From NCBI GenBank assembly GCA_030737875.1, contig CM060915.1:630356786-630420785 (forward strand): 64,000 bases of DNA, read 5' to 3'. The translations under genes were made by a program, and so were the position numbers. Under the pieces are notes generated by a model. It had not been told where the DNA came from, searched no databases, and saw nothing but the letters and a program-made list of their open reading frames with translations. Below, piece after piece: positions 22,163 through 33,217 of the stretch (the first letter of the stretch is position 1; each line of letters starts with the position of its first letter). Origin of the DNA: Allium sativum. Its lineage: Eukaryota; Streptophyta; Magnoliopsida; Asparagales; Amaryllidaceae.

Positions 22163-23502
22163 GGACCTAAGACTCACCCTAATTCACACAAACTAAAATG
22201 GAGATGAGACTGTCATGCTGTTGAGGAAGGACTAGGAATTGCCGCCAGAAATTGAGAGACAATTAGGAAATAATTCGAAAGCTTAAAGCAACGTCAATTA
22301 AATCAAAACAACGCCTACAACAAAGGATAGCATCTCCAAATTCAGAATTCAGATTCCTGAATTGAAGATTCGTCATACGTTGTAAGTAGAGTGCTTTTCC
22401 GATGTGAATAATTAATTGCGTTTGATTTGTGTAAAATGAGAAATAGAATTTTATTCGATTTGTGGTGATAATAATCTATATGTTGCGTTGATTCTAACGA
22501 TTTGGAAATATTGTGATATAACGATTGAATATTCGCAAGAATGTGATTTATGTTGAAAGTTAACAACTACATGTTTATGGTGGTTTAATTTAGATTCATG
22601 CAAGTATATGATTCATGTTAACAACCACATGTTGTGGTAGTTTAATGGGGATTCATGCAAGTATATGATTCGCAATTATGCCAATATGATGTACATACTT
22701 TTATGATCACTTTTAGTGTGTAGTTGGATTCATCTAAGTACTATGGTTTATTTATGTTGAAATTGGCATCGTGATTCAAGTGTAAAACCATACTTTTGTG
22801 TTAAAGACAAAAGTAAGTATCTTTATGAACATGACTAAACTATGTTTGGTGTTATGCCTAGTTGAAAACATGTTTTATGCCTAAATTGTTATCAAAATCA
22901 TATGGTGACATATGTGACACATAATTAAGTTAGATTTACATTCCAATTGCAAGTTTACATGAATAGACTAAAAACCATGATTTCATGTTTAGGTATGTTT
23001 ATGCCATGATTATACGAATAGAATGGTTCATGTTTAGGTATGTTTATGTCATGATTATATGAATAGAATGATTCATGTTTAAGTATGTTTATGCCATGAT
23101 TATATGCTATTACAATGCAAGTTCACATGTGCCTAATTCATGTTAATTGGATCGTTATGTTGCATGTTCATGCCTTCACACTCCCCTTTTTATGTTACCT
23201 TATAAACACCATGTTATAAGCCTCCCCTTTTCATATGGCTAAGTTGGGTTTAAATGTTAAACCCAACGTATCTTATATTGTAGCAAATGTGTAAAACGGG
23301 GGTAATGACGTTTGGGTTAAAATATAGAACATATGTGTTGGCATGTTTGACGCATGCCAACAACCTTAAAAAACAATTAAGTGGTATAAATTAATTTTAC
23401 CCAATAAAGATGAATTTGAATAATGGGCCGCAAATATTTACATATAAGAAGGAAAGAGACAAAATATGTAAATTTAGAAAATACGATGTGTTTAACCCGA
23501 GG

Positions 23503-23684
23503 TTGGATTGAGTTGTGATGTAAACCTGCCCGGAACCGCCCGGTTGTCCAGTAGTCACAACAATACCTATCCAATGTGGGTGGTTAAACACGGAGCCCAA
23601 TAAAGAACCAAGGTTAGACTGAGTTGTGGCGTAAGACTGTCCGGACCCAACCGGCAACAGGCAGCCACAACAATACCTGTCTAA
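23503..23684 (+). other. Tandem LTR stem-loop pair (A 5' LTR)
   Basis: Hairpin 1 (23503-23574) pairs TTGGAT with ATCCAA and GTTGTGA with TCACAAC. Hairpin 2 (23614-23684) pairs TTAGAC with GTCTAA and GTTGTGGC with GCCACAAC. Both have the CCGG...CCGG apical pair. They lie about 1.35 kb downstream of the TATA box, so in the predicted transcript. Confidence 0.8.
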
Positions 23685-24404
23685 TGTGAGAGGTCAAGGC
23701 TTTAATAAGACAATTAAGGCTGAGTCAGGATTGATAGGATTAAGTAAATTGAATTAATACTTAATCCAAATGGAACATGCTAAACTATACAGACTGATTG
23801 GGGGTTAGGTTTACAAAACACTTAACCAACTTAGCATGTTGGCTAGAAATAGAAAACCTAGTAGCGGGGGACCCTTTTCAGCAGTAACCCTACAAGGTGT
23901 ATCAGGATACCCTGAACTAGGCAGGGTGGGGCACGATTACTGGGCTGACTGTAAGAGGTCAAATCGACGGCGGTGGTGCAACAGTGTAGGTTCTAACGGG
24001 GTGCGGGCGTGCATACACTCCGGCGTAGAAAAATAAGGCACTGGGCACCAGTAGTATACTTGTGCATTCTAGAATTGTGTCGGGCCGCCACCATGGGACT
24101 TGATACACCCCATGGTGGGACCAGCATAGGTAACTACAACAACGGGGGCCGTAAGACACATGTAACTATGCGAGTAGGAGCCGATCATCAGAAATGGATC
24201 ACTTCACCCTGATTATGGGGTGCCTATTAGGAACTAGTTTATATGGGTACCGAGATTAATATGGGGTACGATAGTGTATTCGACCCTAGACAACTTAACT
24301 TAGTTTATGGTGCTTTCTCATTTCCAGTTTATACTTATCATACCCAGTTCTTTATTCATAGACTGAATAGTCCTAGACTTACTCAGGCTTTATGTCTGAC
24401 TCTA

Positions 24405-24443
24405 CTTTTCTTTCGCCTTCTTTTCTTTCGTTCCCCCCCCTAG
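24405..24443 (+). promoter_or_regulatory. C tract with YAG, possible splice acceptor (A 5' LTR)
   Basis: CTTTTCTTTCGTT is followed by eight C and TAG/G, about 390 bp before the LTR end. The 3' LTR copy (32803-32820) has ten C, T, four C and AGG. It resembles a polypyrimidine tract plus 3' splice site. Confidence 0.35.
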
Positions 24444-24836
24444 GTCCACATGGAGGGAATACCGCAGCTTGACCAGCTTTCACATCCAGCTTGAAGAGAA
24501 AGAATGTATTGCTTGGATCTTTTTTCGTTTTGGACTATGGCTTTGGACAGCAATTATGGGACTTATGCAGTTTATTTATGTTTTCTTTATGCTTCTTTAA
24601 ATAATGTAATCAAGACAGTTATGAAGATGTTATGCTTTTGGAAGTATTGTAAAACAAATTATGACATGGTTTGTGTAACACGTATTTTGTTGAAATAAAA
24701 GTTGTTGATGTTTTCTGCTGTTCAAAAATATGTGTTCTTATATCTGTCTTGTATATCTATGACATACTTATAAACCTCCACCAAAATTAGGGCATTCCCT
24801 TTGAGAGTGACCCTAACGGAGGTGGGGTGTTTCACT

Positions 24837-24848
24837 TGGTATCAGAGC
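24837..24848 (+). other. Primer-binding site, element A
   Basis: TGGTATCAGAGC, two bases after the LTR end, complementary to initiator-Met tRNA. Confidence 0.95.
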
Positions 24849-25013
24849 AAAGGTTTACCAGATAAGATAAAAGTTTTGAAAATTAATTTTCAAGGGAAAA
24901 TTTAAAGAAGCATTTTTAAAGATAAAATATTATATTTTAAAAAGGCAAAGTCCCCCAAAGCCATAGGTACTATCTTTTATCCTTCGTTTTGAATCTATCC
25001 TTTTTGTTTCAGC

Positions 25014-28000
25014 ATGTCCGAAGAACTTAACTTGCCAGAGGGTATACCAATACCTGGTTGGTTTAGACGATTCTTAGAAGCAAGGGCCACTCAGCCAGGT
25101 CCTACCGTTCCTCCTCCTCCAGCTGCAGGAAATCATCCAGCTGCAGCAGCACCTCTTCCTCCACCTCCTCCACGAGGAAATACTTTTGCTAAGATATGTA
25201 AAGATTTTAAAGCTATGGGAGGAAAGGACTTTCACGGAACTGAGTCCTTTGTGGAAGCTAGGAATTGGCTAAAGGAAACCGAGGACTTATTCGTCATCTT
25301 TGAGGTAGAAGATAGGCAGAAGGTACAACTGGCAGTATGGCTACTTAAAGGCGAGGCTTCCTACTGGTGGGAAGTCACCAATGCAGAAAGACCAGTGGAA
25401 ACATGGGAGGACTTTATGGCGAGGTTTGAGGCTAAATTTCTCTCAGACGCTGAAAGGAGTTTGCAGTTGGAAATTTTTTTATTTCTTAAGCAAGGGTATA
25501 TGACAGTCAAAGAGTATGTTAATCAGTTCGATGAGCTGGCTAGGTTCGGACTGGACCTAGTCAACATCCCGCACAAGAAGGCTCTCCGTTTTGTCAAAGG
25601 GTTGAATGAGCCATTACACAGTTTGGCCATGACCCATATACCCATGGGAGCTACGTATGAAAGATTGGTACAGATGGCATTGCTGAACGAAGAGGATAAG
25701 GGCAAGAAGGAGACAAAGGCAGAAAACTCTCAAGGGAAGAAAGAGGGTTTGCAACCTAAGAAGACAGACTTTAAGAAGGGCGGGAAAGACAACAAAGAGA
25801 AGAGGAAGTGTAATTTCTGTGGCAAAGTGGGGCACTTAGTGAAAGATTGCCGGAAAAAGAAGGCCAAGATGAATGGCGGGTGCTTATCTTGCGGTGAGAC
25901 AGGCCACATGGCTAAGGATTGCCCGAAGAAACGAGGACAGGGGCAGAGGGCTGGATCCACCTCAGGGGCACAGGTTCATGTGCTAGAAGCGCCACCTCTG
26001 CAACAGCGAGGTATAAATACTTCTGTAGAAAGTGTAGTTTATCTTTATGATCACCCCGTTCGCACTTTATTTGATTCTGGCGCATCACACTCCTTTATCT
26101 CGTCTGCTTTAGTAGAATCTCTGCACCTAGAAACTAGTATGGTAGAGGACCCCTTAATTGTTTCAAACCCAATTGGGGGCCCAGCTCATTTGTCTATGAT
26201 TTGTGTGGGATTGAAAATTTCTATTCTAAGCGTAGAATTTAGATGTACTGCCTTTGTTTTGGGCTTCTCAGGATATGGTTTGATTTTGGGCATGGATTGG
26301 CTATCCAGTAATGGTGCCATCCTTGATTGTGAGAGAAGGTTGGTTAGGCTTCTGACCCAACTCGGTAACACTCTGGAAATTACTTGTAATCCCTCGTCTG
26401 CGGTTATGCTTAGTTATCTTGAATCGCTAGATGCCTCTGTTGAAAGTTTGCAATCGGTTAGAGTGGTCCGGGAATATCCGGATGTCTTCGAAGAGGTGAA
26501 GGGCTTGCCTCCGAAGAGGGAGATAGACTTCCGCATATATCTTGTAGATAATGCAAAGCCTGTTGCGTTGCCCATTAGACACATGGCTCCACGGGAAAGG
26601 GAAGAGCTCAGTAAACAGATTAAAGAGCTTCTAGAGAAGGGGTTCATTAGAAGGAGCATTTCAGAATGGGGCGCTCCAGTGGTGTTCGCTACGAAGGCGG
26701 ATGGTTCACTCCGTCTATGTGTTGACTATAGGGAGCTCAACAAGCTAACGAAAAAGAATAGGCACCCTCTCCCAAGAATTGACGATCTGTTTGATCAACT
26801 TGTAGGAGCGTCTGTTTTCTCCCAACTCGATTTGGCGATCGGTTTTCATCAGCTAAGGGTGGCTGAAGATAGTATCGATAAGACAACATTCAGAACCCCA
26901 GACGGCTTCTTTGAATGGCTTGTCATGCCTTTTGGCTTGACAAAAGCACCCGCTTACTTCGTGGACTTGATGATTAGGGTGTTCAGAGAATTCCTCAACA
27001 AGTTCGTAGTGGTCTTCGTAGACGATATACTTATCTTCTCAAAGAGCGAAGAGGAACATGCTCAGCACTTAAGGGCAATCATGGAAACTCTGCGAGTCCA
27101 TCAGCTAAAAGCCAAATTCTCCAAATGCCACTTTTGGAGAGAGGAAGTGAGGTTCCTTGGGCACATAGTATCCAAAGAAGGGTTAGCAGTAGACCCGGCT
27201 AAGGTAGTAGCGGTGCAGGATTGGAAGACACCAAAGAACGCAACAGAGGTCCAAAGCTTTCTCGGGATAGCAGGCTTCTATCGGAAATTCATCAGAGACT
27301 TTGCAAAGATATCAGCTCCGCTAACGAAGTTGACCAAGAAGAATCTAGTGTTCAATTGGGACTTGGATTGCGAGTTTGCTTTCCAACGACTGAAAAGGGC
27401 TCTTACAACAGCCCCAGTTTTAACGTTGCCAGATGGAAGCAAGATGTTCACAGTTTATACAGATGCATGTGGGACAGGGCTAGGCGCCTTCTTAATGCAA
27501 GAAGGAAGGGTAGTAGCTTATGGCGGGAGACAATTGAAAGTGCATGAAAAGAACTACCCGACCCACGATCTTGAGTTAGCCGCCATCGTCTTTGCACTCA
27601 AGTCTTGGCGACACTATCTCCTAGGTGAGAAGTTCGAACTTTACACTGACCATAAATCGTTGAAATATCTTTTCTCGCAGAAAGATCTTAACTTGAGGCA
27701 ACAGAGATGGATGGAGTTTCTTGCCTCGTACGATTTCGAGATCTCCTACACTCCAGGCAAAGGCAACGTAGTGGCAGACGCGTTGAGCCGAAAGAAACTA
27801 ACCCTAAGCCCGTTGTTTGTTGAAAGACAAAACCTAGAGTTTATATCCAGCTTTGACTTTAGGCTCTCCTCCGATTTTGTACCAGGCTTGCTAGCATCTC
27901 TCAAAGTAAGCCCGACTTTAGTGGACTCAATAGGGACAGCACAACGCGAAGACCCTCAGCTTGTGGATACGATTAATAGGCTAATTAGGGGTGAGACTTC

Positions 28001-28073
28001 AAGTCACCTCAGCAGATACTCCATCGACGACAAGGGTTCGCTAAGGCGAGACGGAAGACTATGCGTCCCATAG
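25014..28073 (+). CDS. gag-pol: Gag-pol of element A: gag, protease, RT, RNase H
   Basis: This 1019-residue open frame encodes a Ty3/gypsy polyprotein. The start [16 protein letters not shown] aligns with the gag starts of B and D. Gag has a Pro-rich stretch (about residues 35-60), [13 protein letters not shown], and zinc knuckles [14 protein letters not shown] (from residue 266) and [14 protein letters not shown] (from residue 290). The protease active site [10 protein letters not shown] is near residue 354. RT carries [12 protein letters not shown] and the catalytic FVDD at 668-671. RNase H has [12 protein letters not shown] near 817 and ends around ADALSRKK. Gag and pol are in one frame without a frameshift, as in many plant chromoviruses. 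A UAG at 28071-28073 ends it just before the integrase zinc-binding region. Confidence 0.95.
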   Translation: MSEELNLPEGIPIPGWFRRFLEARATQPGPTVPPPPAAGNHPAAAAPLPPPPPRGNTFAKICKDFKAMGGKDFHGTESFVEARNWLKETEDLFVIFEVEDRQKVQLAVWLLKGEASYWWEVTNAERPVETWEDFMARFEAKFLSDAERSLQLEIFLFLKQGYMTVKEYVNQFDELARFGLDLVNIPHKKALRFVKGLNEPLHSLAMTHIPMGATYERLVQMALLNEEDKGKKETKAENSQGKKEGLQPKKTDFKKGGKDNKEKRKCNFCGKVGHLVKDCRKKKAKMNGGCLSCGETGHMAKDCPKKRGQGQRAGSTSGAQVHVLEAPPLQQRGINTSVESVVYLYDHPVRTLFDSGASHSFISSALVESLHLETSMVEDPLIVSNPIGGPAHLSMICVGLKISILSVEFRCTAFVLGFSGYGLILGMDWLSSNGAILDCERRLVRLLTQLGNTLEITCNPSSAVMLSYLESLDASVESLQSVRVVREYPDVFEEVKGLPPKREIDFRIYLVDNAKPVALPIRHMAPREREELSKQIKELLEKGFIRRSISEWGAPVVFATKADGSLRLCVDYRELNKLTKKNRHPLPRIDDLFDQLVGASVFSQLDLAIGFHQLRVAEDSIDKTTFRTPDGFFEWLVMPFGLTKAPAYFVDLMIRVFREFLNKFVVVFVDDILIFSKSEEEHAQHLRAIMETLRVHQLKAKFSKCHFWREEVRFLGHIVSKEGLAVDPAKVVAVQDWKTPKNATEVQSFLGIAGFYRKFIRDFAKISAPLTKLTKKNLVFNWDLDCEFAFQRLKRALTTAPVLTLPDGSKMFTVYTDACGTGLGAFLMQEGRVVAYGGRQLKVHEKNYPTHDLELAAIVFALKSWRHYLLGEKFELYTDHKSLKYLFSQKDLNLRQQRWMEFLASYDFEISYTPGKGNVVADALSRKKLTLSPLFVERQNLEFISSFDFRLSSDFVPGLLASLKVSPTLVDSIGTAQREDPQLVDTINRLIRGETSSHLSRYSIDDKGSLRRDGRLCVP

Positions 28074-28607
28074 ACAAGGGATTTAGTAAAGAAGGTTCTC
28101 GAGGAAGCACATCACTCTAAGATGACGATACACCCAGGCGGAGATAAAATGTACAAGGACATAAAGAGAACTTTCTTTTGGAACGGCATGAAGAAGGACG
28201 TGGTAGATTTCGTTTCTAAGTGTATGGTGTGCCAACAGGTTAAGGCGGAACAGAAAAAGCCTGGCAGTCTGCTCCATCCTCTAGAAGTCCCGCAGTGGAA
28301 GTGGGATTGTATCTCATTGGACTTCATTGATGGGCTGCCTAAGTCTAGAAGAGGCAATACTAGCATTTGGGTAATAGTGGATAGGCTTACTAAAAGCGCC
28401 CACTTCTTACATGTCAAGAGTAAAAGAACTGCCTCATCCCTAGCATCTTTTTACCTCAAGGAAATTGTCCGACTCCATGGAATACCCTCCAGCATTGTTA
28501 GTGACCGAGACCCTATCTTCACAAGTGAGTTTTGGCGGAGTCTGCAAGAAGCGGTAGGCACACAGTTATGCTTAAGCACGGCCTATCATCCCCAAACCGA
28601 CGGCTAG
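28074..28607 (+). pseudogene. Integrase, N-terminal and core part, element A
   Basis: This continues the 25014 frame after UAG. The HHCC zinc-binding region is visible ([13 protein letters not shown], then CMVCQQVK). The catalytic core begins at [16 protein letters not shown] with the first Asp, and VSDRDPIF supplies the second. A second in-frame UAG (28605-28607) replaces the conserved Gln of the [11 protein letters not shown] motif, just before the catalytic Glu. No indel is present. With both stops read as sense codons the frame would run from gag to the chromodomain-like tail. Confidence 0.9.
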
Positions 28608-29390
28608 ACAGAAAGAGTGAACAGAGTTTTGGAGGACCTTTTAAGACTGTGCGTCCTTGACTTCGGAGGGACGTGGGAAGACCATCTTCCTTTGGTGGAA
28701 TTTGCCTACAACAACAGCTACCAAGCAACCATCGGAATGGCGCCCTTCGAAGCTTTATATGGAAGACCGTGTCGATCACCCACTTGTTGGTGGGAGTCTA
28801 CTGATAAGCTCATACTTGGACCAGATATGATCCGAGAGACTTCAGAGAAAGTAGACTTAATACGAAGAAGGATGAAGACGGCCCAAGACAGACAAAAGTC
28901 CTACGCCGACAAGAGGAGGACCGACCTTGAATTTGAGGTTGGGGACAGAGTTTTTCTTAAGGTATCTCCGCTGAGGAACGTTGTTCGTTTTGGAACCACA
29001 GGAAAGCTAGCACCAAGGTTCGTAGGGCCATTTCCTATCATCGAGAAAATTGGGAAAATGGCCTATAGATTAGAGCTACCCGAAAAATTGGCCGGAGTTC
29101 ACAACTTCTTTCATGTTTCACATCTCCGAAAATGTCTACATGAATCTGCTGAAGTGGTAGAGCCAAATATCCTAGAAGAAGCTGATGTGGAACTCGAAGC
29201 GACCGTGAGGAAAGTTCCAACCCGCATATTAGGAACGGAAGTGAAAAAGCTACGCAACCGCGAAGTCAAGCACGTCAAAGTTCAGTGGAGCGACGCCGAG
29301 GGAGATGCAACTTGGGAAACTGAAGCTAGAATACGCGCAGCCTACCCTTTTCTTTTCGAGGGTACATCTTTGATCTTTCTTTTTCCTTAA
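28608..29390 (+). pseudogene. Integrase C-terminal part and chromodomain-like tail, element A
   Basis: Same frame after the second UAG. It starts TERVNRVLEDLLR with the catalytic Glu of the DDE triad. The core end NNSYQATIGMAPFEALYGR, the GPF-type segment (GKLAPRFVGPFPIIEKIG) and a chromodomain-like tail (HVKVQWSDAEGDATWETEA) follow. In chromoviruses such tails bind histone marks and steer integration. The only defect seen is the preceding stop. Confidence 0.9.
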
Positions 29391-29945
29391 GTTGCGCTTT
29401 TATCTATCTTTTTAGGTATATCTCCTCAACCTTATCTTTTAGGTAGAAACTCTTTGGATGAAAACATGTAATTGAAACATGTTATGGATGATTGTTGCAA
29501 GTGGTTGCAAGTGATTGCTAGTGGTTGCTCGTGGTTGCATATACACACACAATCTAGGTTTTAGATTGGCTCAGTCACTTCATATTGCATATGCATAAAT
29601 GTATTTATATTCGTATATGGTTGAAGTTTAATGTGTTGTCATATGGATGTTGCATTTATATGAATGGTTGAGCACTCATGTAGAATCATGAATAGGAGAA
29701 TTTGCATACATAATGGATTCATGGCACTTATATAATTCGCATTAAGGAGGTCAACTGAATCAGTAGACCGCCTGATTTTGTATTAGATAAGTACATGTAC
29801 ACACACACTTCGCATATGACCATGAAGCATTAGAAGTCTTTTAAGGACAATGGATGCTCGTTTTTGATGAATGAGTAGATGAATGTTTGGATGTTAGGAT
29901 GTACATTCTTCCTGAACTTGAAGATTTTGGGGACAAAATACTTTT
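29391..29945 (+). other. 3' untranslated internal tail of element A
   Basis: Non-coding sequence between the polyprotein stop and the PPT. It has short repeats of GTGGTTGC/GTGATTGC type (about 29490-29540) and matches the tails of D (36744-37295) and, inverted, B. Confidence 0.8.
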
Positions 29946-29958
29946 AAGTGGGGGATTA
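29946..29958 (+). other. Polypurine tract, element A
   Basis: AAGTGGGGGATTA abuts the 3' LTR. It is less purine-pure than the AAGGAGGGAAGAA of D and F. Confidence 0.85.
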
Positions 29959-30210
29959 TGTAACACCCCGTGTATTCTATAACAGTGAAATTTACAAATT
30001 AAAGTATAACTAATTTCAAATCAAAGAATTAAGAGAAACGGGATATGCTACTGCGTTCGTCTCGGAATTCTGCTTGAGATAGAGTCCAAGTTTGCATAAA
30101 ACGGACTCCGTATGAAGAAGATATGGCCTCCGGAAGTTTCAGAATTCAGTTAAAATTCAAAACAGCTCAGAAAAACCAATTCAAAATTAAAAATCGGGCC
30201 GAATTAGCCA

Positions 30211-30360
30211 GGGCGGGAATTTTCCCGCCCAACGCACCCAGGTCGACTTGGTAGTCGACCTGGGGCTACCCAGGTCGATTGGGTAGTCGACCTGGGTAAC
30301 CCGTGTCGACTGCTAAGTCGACACGGTGTCGACTGGCATGTCGACCTGGCCCCTGAGCCA
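30211..30360. promoter_or_regulatory. E2F-like palindrome and GTCGAC hairpins (A 3' LTR)
   Basis: GGGCGGGAATTTTCCCGCCC (30211-30230) is followed directly by three GTCGAC stem-loops. Together they show the undisturbed promoter-proximal block that B split in the 5' LTR. Confidence 0.55.
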
Positions 30361-30524
30361 GGTCAAACCCAGCCCCCCTGGCTGGCCTGGTCTGTGTTTG
30401 GTCGATTTTCTGAGCCTGGCCTTGTCACTAGGGCTAGGTGTTAGCTCCTGGTTGGTCTCTCCTTCAAACGAACGGCTATTATTAAACCAAGCTCCATCGA
30501 CGGTCCTAATCAACTCACAAACTC

Positions 30525-30532
30525 TATAAAAA
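30525..30532 (+). promoter_or_regulatory. Putative TATA box, A 3' LTR
   Basis: TATAAAAA, identical in context to 22155-22162. In this LTR it could start transcripts that run out into flanking DNA. Confidence 0.55.
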
Positions 30533-31872
30533 GGACATAAGACTCACCCTAATTCACACAAACTAAAATGGAGATGAGACCTTCATGCTGCTGAGGAAAG
30601 ACTAGGAATAGCCGTCAGAAATTGAGAGACAATTAGGAGATAATTAGAAAGCTTAAAGCAACGTCAATTAAATCAAAACAACGCCTACAACAAAGGATAA
30701 CATCTCCAAATTCAGAATTTAGATTCCTGAATTGAAGATTCGTCATACGTTGTAAGTAGAGTGCTATTCCGATGTGAATAATTAATTGCGTTTGATTTGT
30801 GTAAAATGAGAAATAGAATTTTATTCGATTTGTGGTGATAATAATCTATATGTTGCATTGATTCTAACGATTTGGAAATATTGTGGTATAACGATTGAAT
30901 ATTTGCAAGAATGTGATTTATGTTGGAAGTTAACAACTACATGTTTATGGTGGTTTAATTTAGATTCATGCAAGTATATGATTCATGTTAACAACCATAT
31001 GTTGTGGTAGTTTAATTGGGATTCATGCAAGTATATGATTCGCTATTATGCCAATATGATGTACATACTTTTATGATCACTTTTAGTGTGTAGTTGGATT
31101 CATCTAAGTACTATGGTTTATTTATGTTGAAATTGGCATCGTGATTCAAGTGTAAAACCATACTTTTGTGTTAAAGACAAAAGTAAGTATCTTTATGAAC
31201 ATGACTAAACTATGTTTGGTGTTATGCCTAGTTGAAAACATGTTTTATGCCTAAATTGTTATCAAAATCATATGGTGACATATGTGACACATAATTAAGT
31301 TAGATTTACATTCCAATTGCAAGTTTACATGAATAGACTAAAAACCATGATTTCATGTTTAGGTATGTTTATGCCGTGATTATATGAATAAAATGGTTCA
31401 TGTTTAGGTATGTTTATGCCATGATTATATGAATAGAATGATTCATGTTTAAGTATGTTTATGCCATGATTATATGCTATTACAATGCAAGTTCACATGT
31501 GCTTAATTCATGTTAATTGGATCGTTATGTTGCAAGTTCATGCGTTCACACTCCCCTTTTTATGTTACCTTATAAACACCATGTTATAAGCCTCCCCTTT
31601 TCATATGGCTAAGTTGGGTTTAAATGTTAAACCCAACATATCTTATATTGTAGCGAATGTGTAAAACGGGGGTAATGACGTTTGGGTTAAAATATAGAAC
31701 ATATGTGTTGGCATGTTTGACGCATGCCAACAACCTTGAAAAACAATTAAGTGGTATAAATTAATTTTACCCAATAAAGATGAATTTGAATAATGGGCCG
31801 CAAATATTTACATATAAGAAGGAAAGAGACAAAATATGTAAATTTAGAAAATACGATGTGTTTAACCCGAGG

Positions 31873-32054
31873 TTGGATTGAGTTGTGATGTAAACCTGCC
31901 CGGAACCGCCCGGTTGTCCAGTAGTCACAACAATACCTATCCAATGTAGGTGGTTAAACACGGAGCCCAATAATGACCCGAGGTTAGACTGAGTTGTGGC
32001 GTAAGACTGCCCGGACCCAACCGGTAACAGGCAGCCACAACAATACCTGTCTAA
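31873..32054 (+). other. Tandem LTR stem-loop pair (A 3' LTR)
   Basis: Same pair as 23503-23684: hairpin 1 at 31873-31944 and hairpin 2 at 31984-32054, with stems unchanged. Confidence 0.8.
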
Positions 32055-33217
32055 TGTGAGAGGTCAAGGCTTTAATAAGACAATTAAGGCTGAGTCAGGA
32101 TTGATAGGATTAAGAAAATTGAATTAATACTTAATCAAAATGGAACATGCTAAACTATACAGACTGATTGGGGGTTAGGTTTACAAAACACTTAACCAAC
32201 TTAGCATGTTGGCTAGAAATAAAAAATCTAGTAGCGGGGGACCCTTTTCAGCAGTAACCCTACAAGGTGTATCAGGATACCCTGAACTAGGCAGGGTGGG
32301 GCACGATTACTGGGCTGACTGTAAGAGGTCAAATCAACAGCGGTGGTGCAGTAGTGTAGGTTCTAACGGGGTGCGGGCGTGCACACACTCCGGCGCAGAA
32401 AAATAAGGCACTGGGCACCAGTAGTATACCTGTGCATTCTAGAATTGTGTCGAGCCGCCACCATGGGACTTGATACACCCCACGGTGGGACCAGCATAAG
32501 TAACTACAACAACGGGGGCCTTAAGACACATGTAACTATGCGAGTAGGAGCCGATCATCAGAAATGGATCACTTCACCCTGATTATGGGGTGCCTATTGG
32601 GAACTAGTTTATATGGGTACAGAGATTAATATGGGGTACGATAGTGTATTCGACCCTAGACAACTTAACTTAGTTTATGGTGCTTTCTCATTTCCAGTTT
32701 ATACTTATCATACCCAGTTCTTTATTCATAGACTGAATAGCCCTAGACTTACTCAGGCTTTATGTCTGACTCTACTTTTCTTTCGCCTTCTTTTCTTTCG
32801 TTCCCCCCCCCCTCCCCAGGTCCACAGGGAGGGAATACCGCAGCTTGACCAGCTTTCACATCCATCTTGAAGAGAAAGAATGTATTGCTTGGATCTTTTT
32901 TCGTTTTGGACTATGGCTTTGGACAGAAATTATGGGACTTATGCAGTTTATTTATGTTTTCTTTATGCTTCTTTAAATAATGTAATCAAGACAGTTATGA
33001 AGATGTTATGTTTTTGGAAGTATTGTAAAACAAATTATGACATGGTTTGTGTAACACGTATTTTGTTGAAATAAAAGTTGTTGATGTTTTCCGCTGTTCA
33101 AAAATATGTGTTCTTATATCTGTCTTGTATATCTGTGACTTATACTTATAAACCTCCACCAAAATTAGGGCATTCCCTTTGAGAGTGACCCTAACGGAGG
33201 TGGGGTGTTTCAGAATT

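Larger units (their letters stand above)
21866..24834 (+). repeat. 5' LTR of element A, second part
   Basis: This continues the LTR after B; bases 21861-21865 are the right TSD copy of B. It matches 30236-33212. It contains three GTCGAC hairpins (21867-21956), a TATA box (22155-22162), direct repeats of ATTCATGCAAGTATATGATT (about 22590-22670) and GTTTAGGTATGTTTATGCC (about 22985-23100), the stem-loop pair (23503-23684) and a pyrimidine-C-tract ending TAG (24405-24443). The LTR ends GGTGTTTCA. Confidence 0.95.
10839..33212 (+). mobile_element. Element A: near-intact Ty3/gypsy chromovirus (with nested B)
   Basis: A has a 5' LTR (10839-11115 plus 21866-24834, net about 3.25 kb), an internal region (24835-29958, 5.12 kb) and a 3' LTR (29959-33212, 3254 bp). 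The TSD GAATT is at 10834-10838 and 33213-33217. PBS and PPT are canonical. The gag-pol reading frame runs 25014-29390 and is broken only by two in-frame UAG codons. Element B is inserted in the 5' LTR. The two LTRs differ by only a few bases per hundred by eye, so A is fairly young. The probable clade is Tekay/Del. Confidence 0.95.
29959..33212 (+). repeat. 3' LTR of element A
   Basis: 3254 bp, uninterrupted, TGTAACACCCCGTG to GGTGTTTCA. It contains the E2F-like palindrome (30211-30230), GTCGAC hairpins (30231-30360), a TATA box (30525-30532), the stem-loop pair (31873-32054) and a C tract with CAG (32803-32820). It serves as the reference for reading the split 5' LTR. No supported gene lies within. 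Confidence 0.95.
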
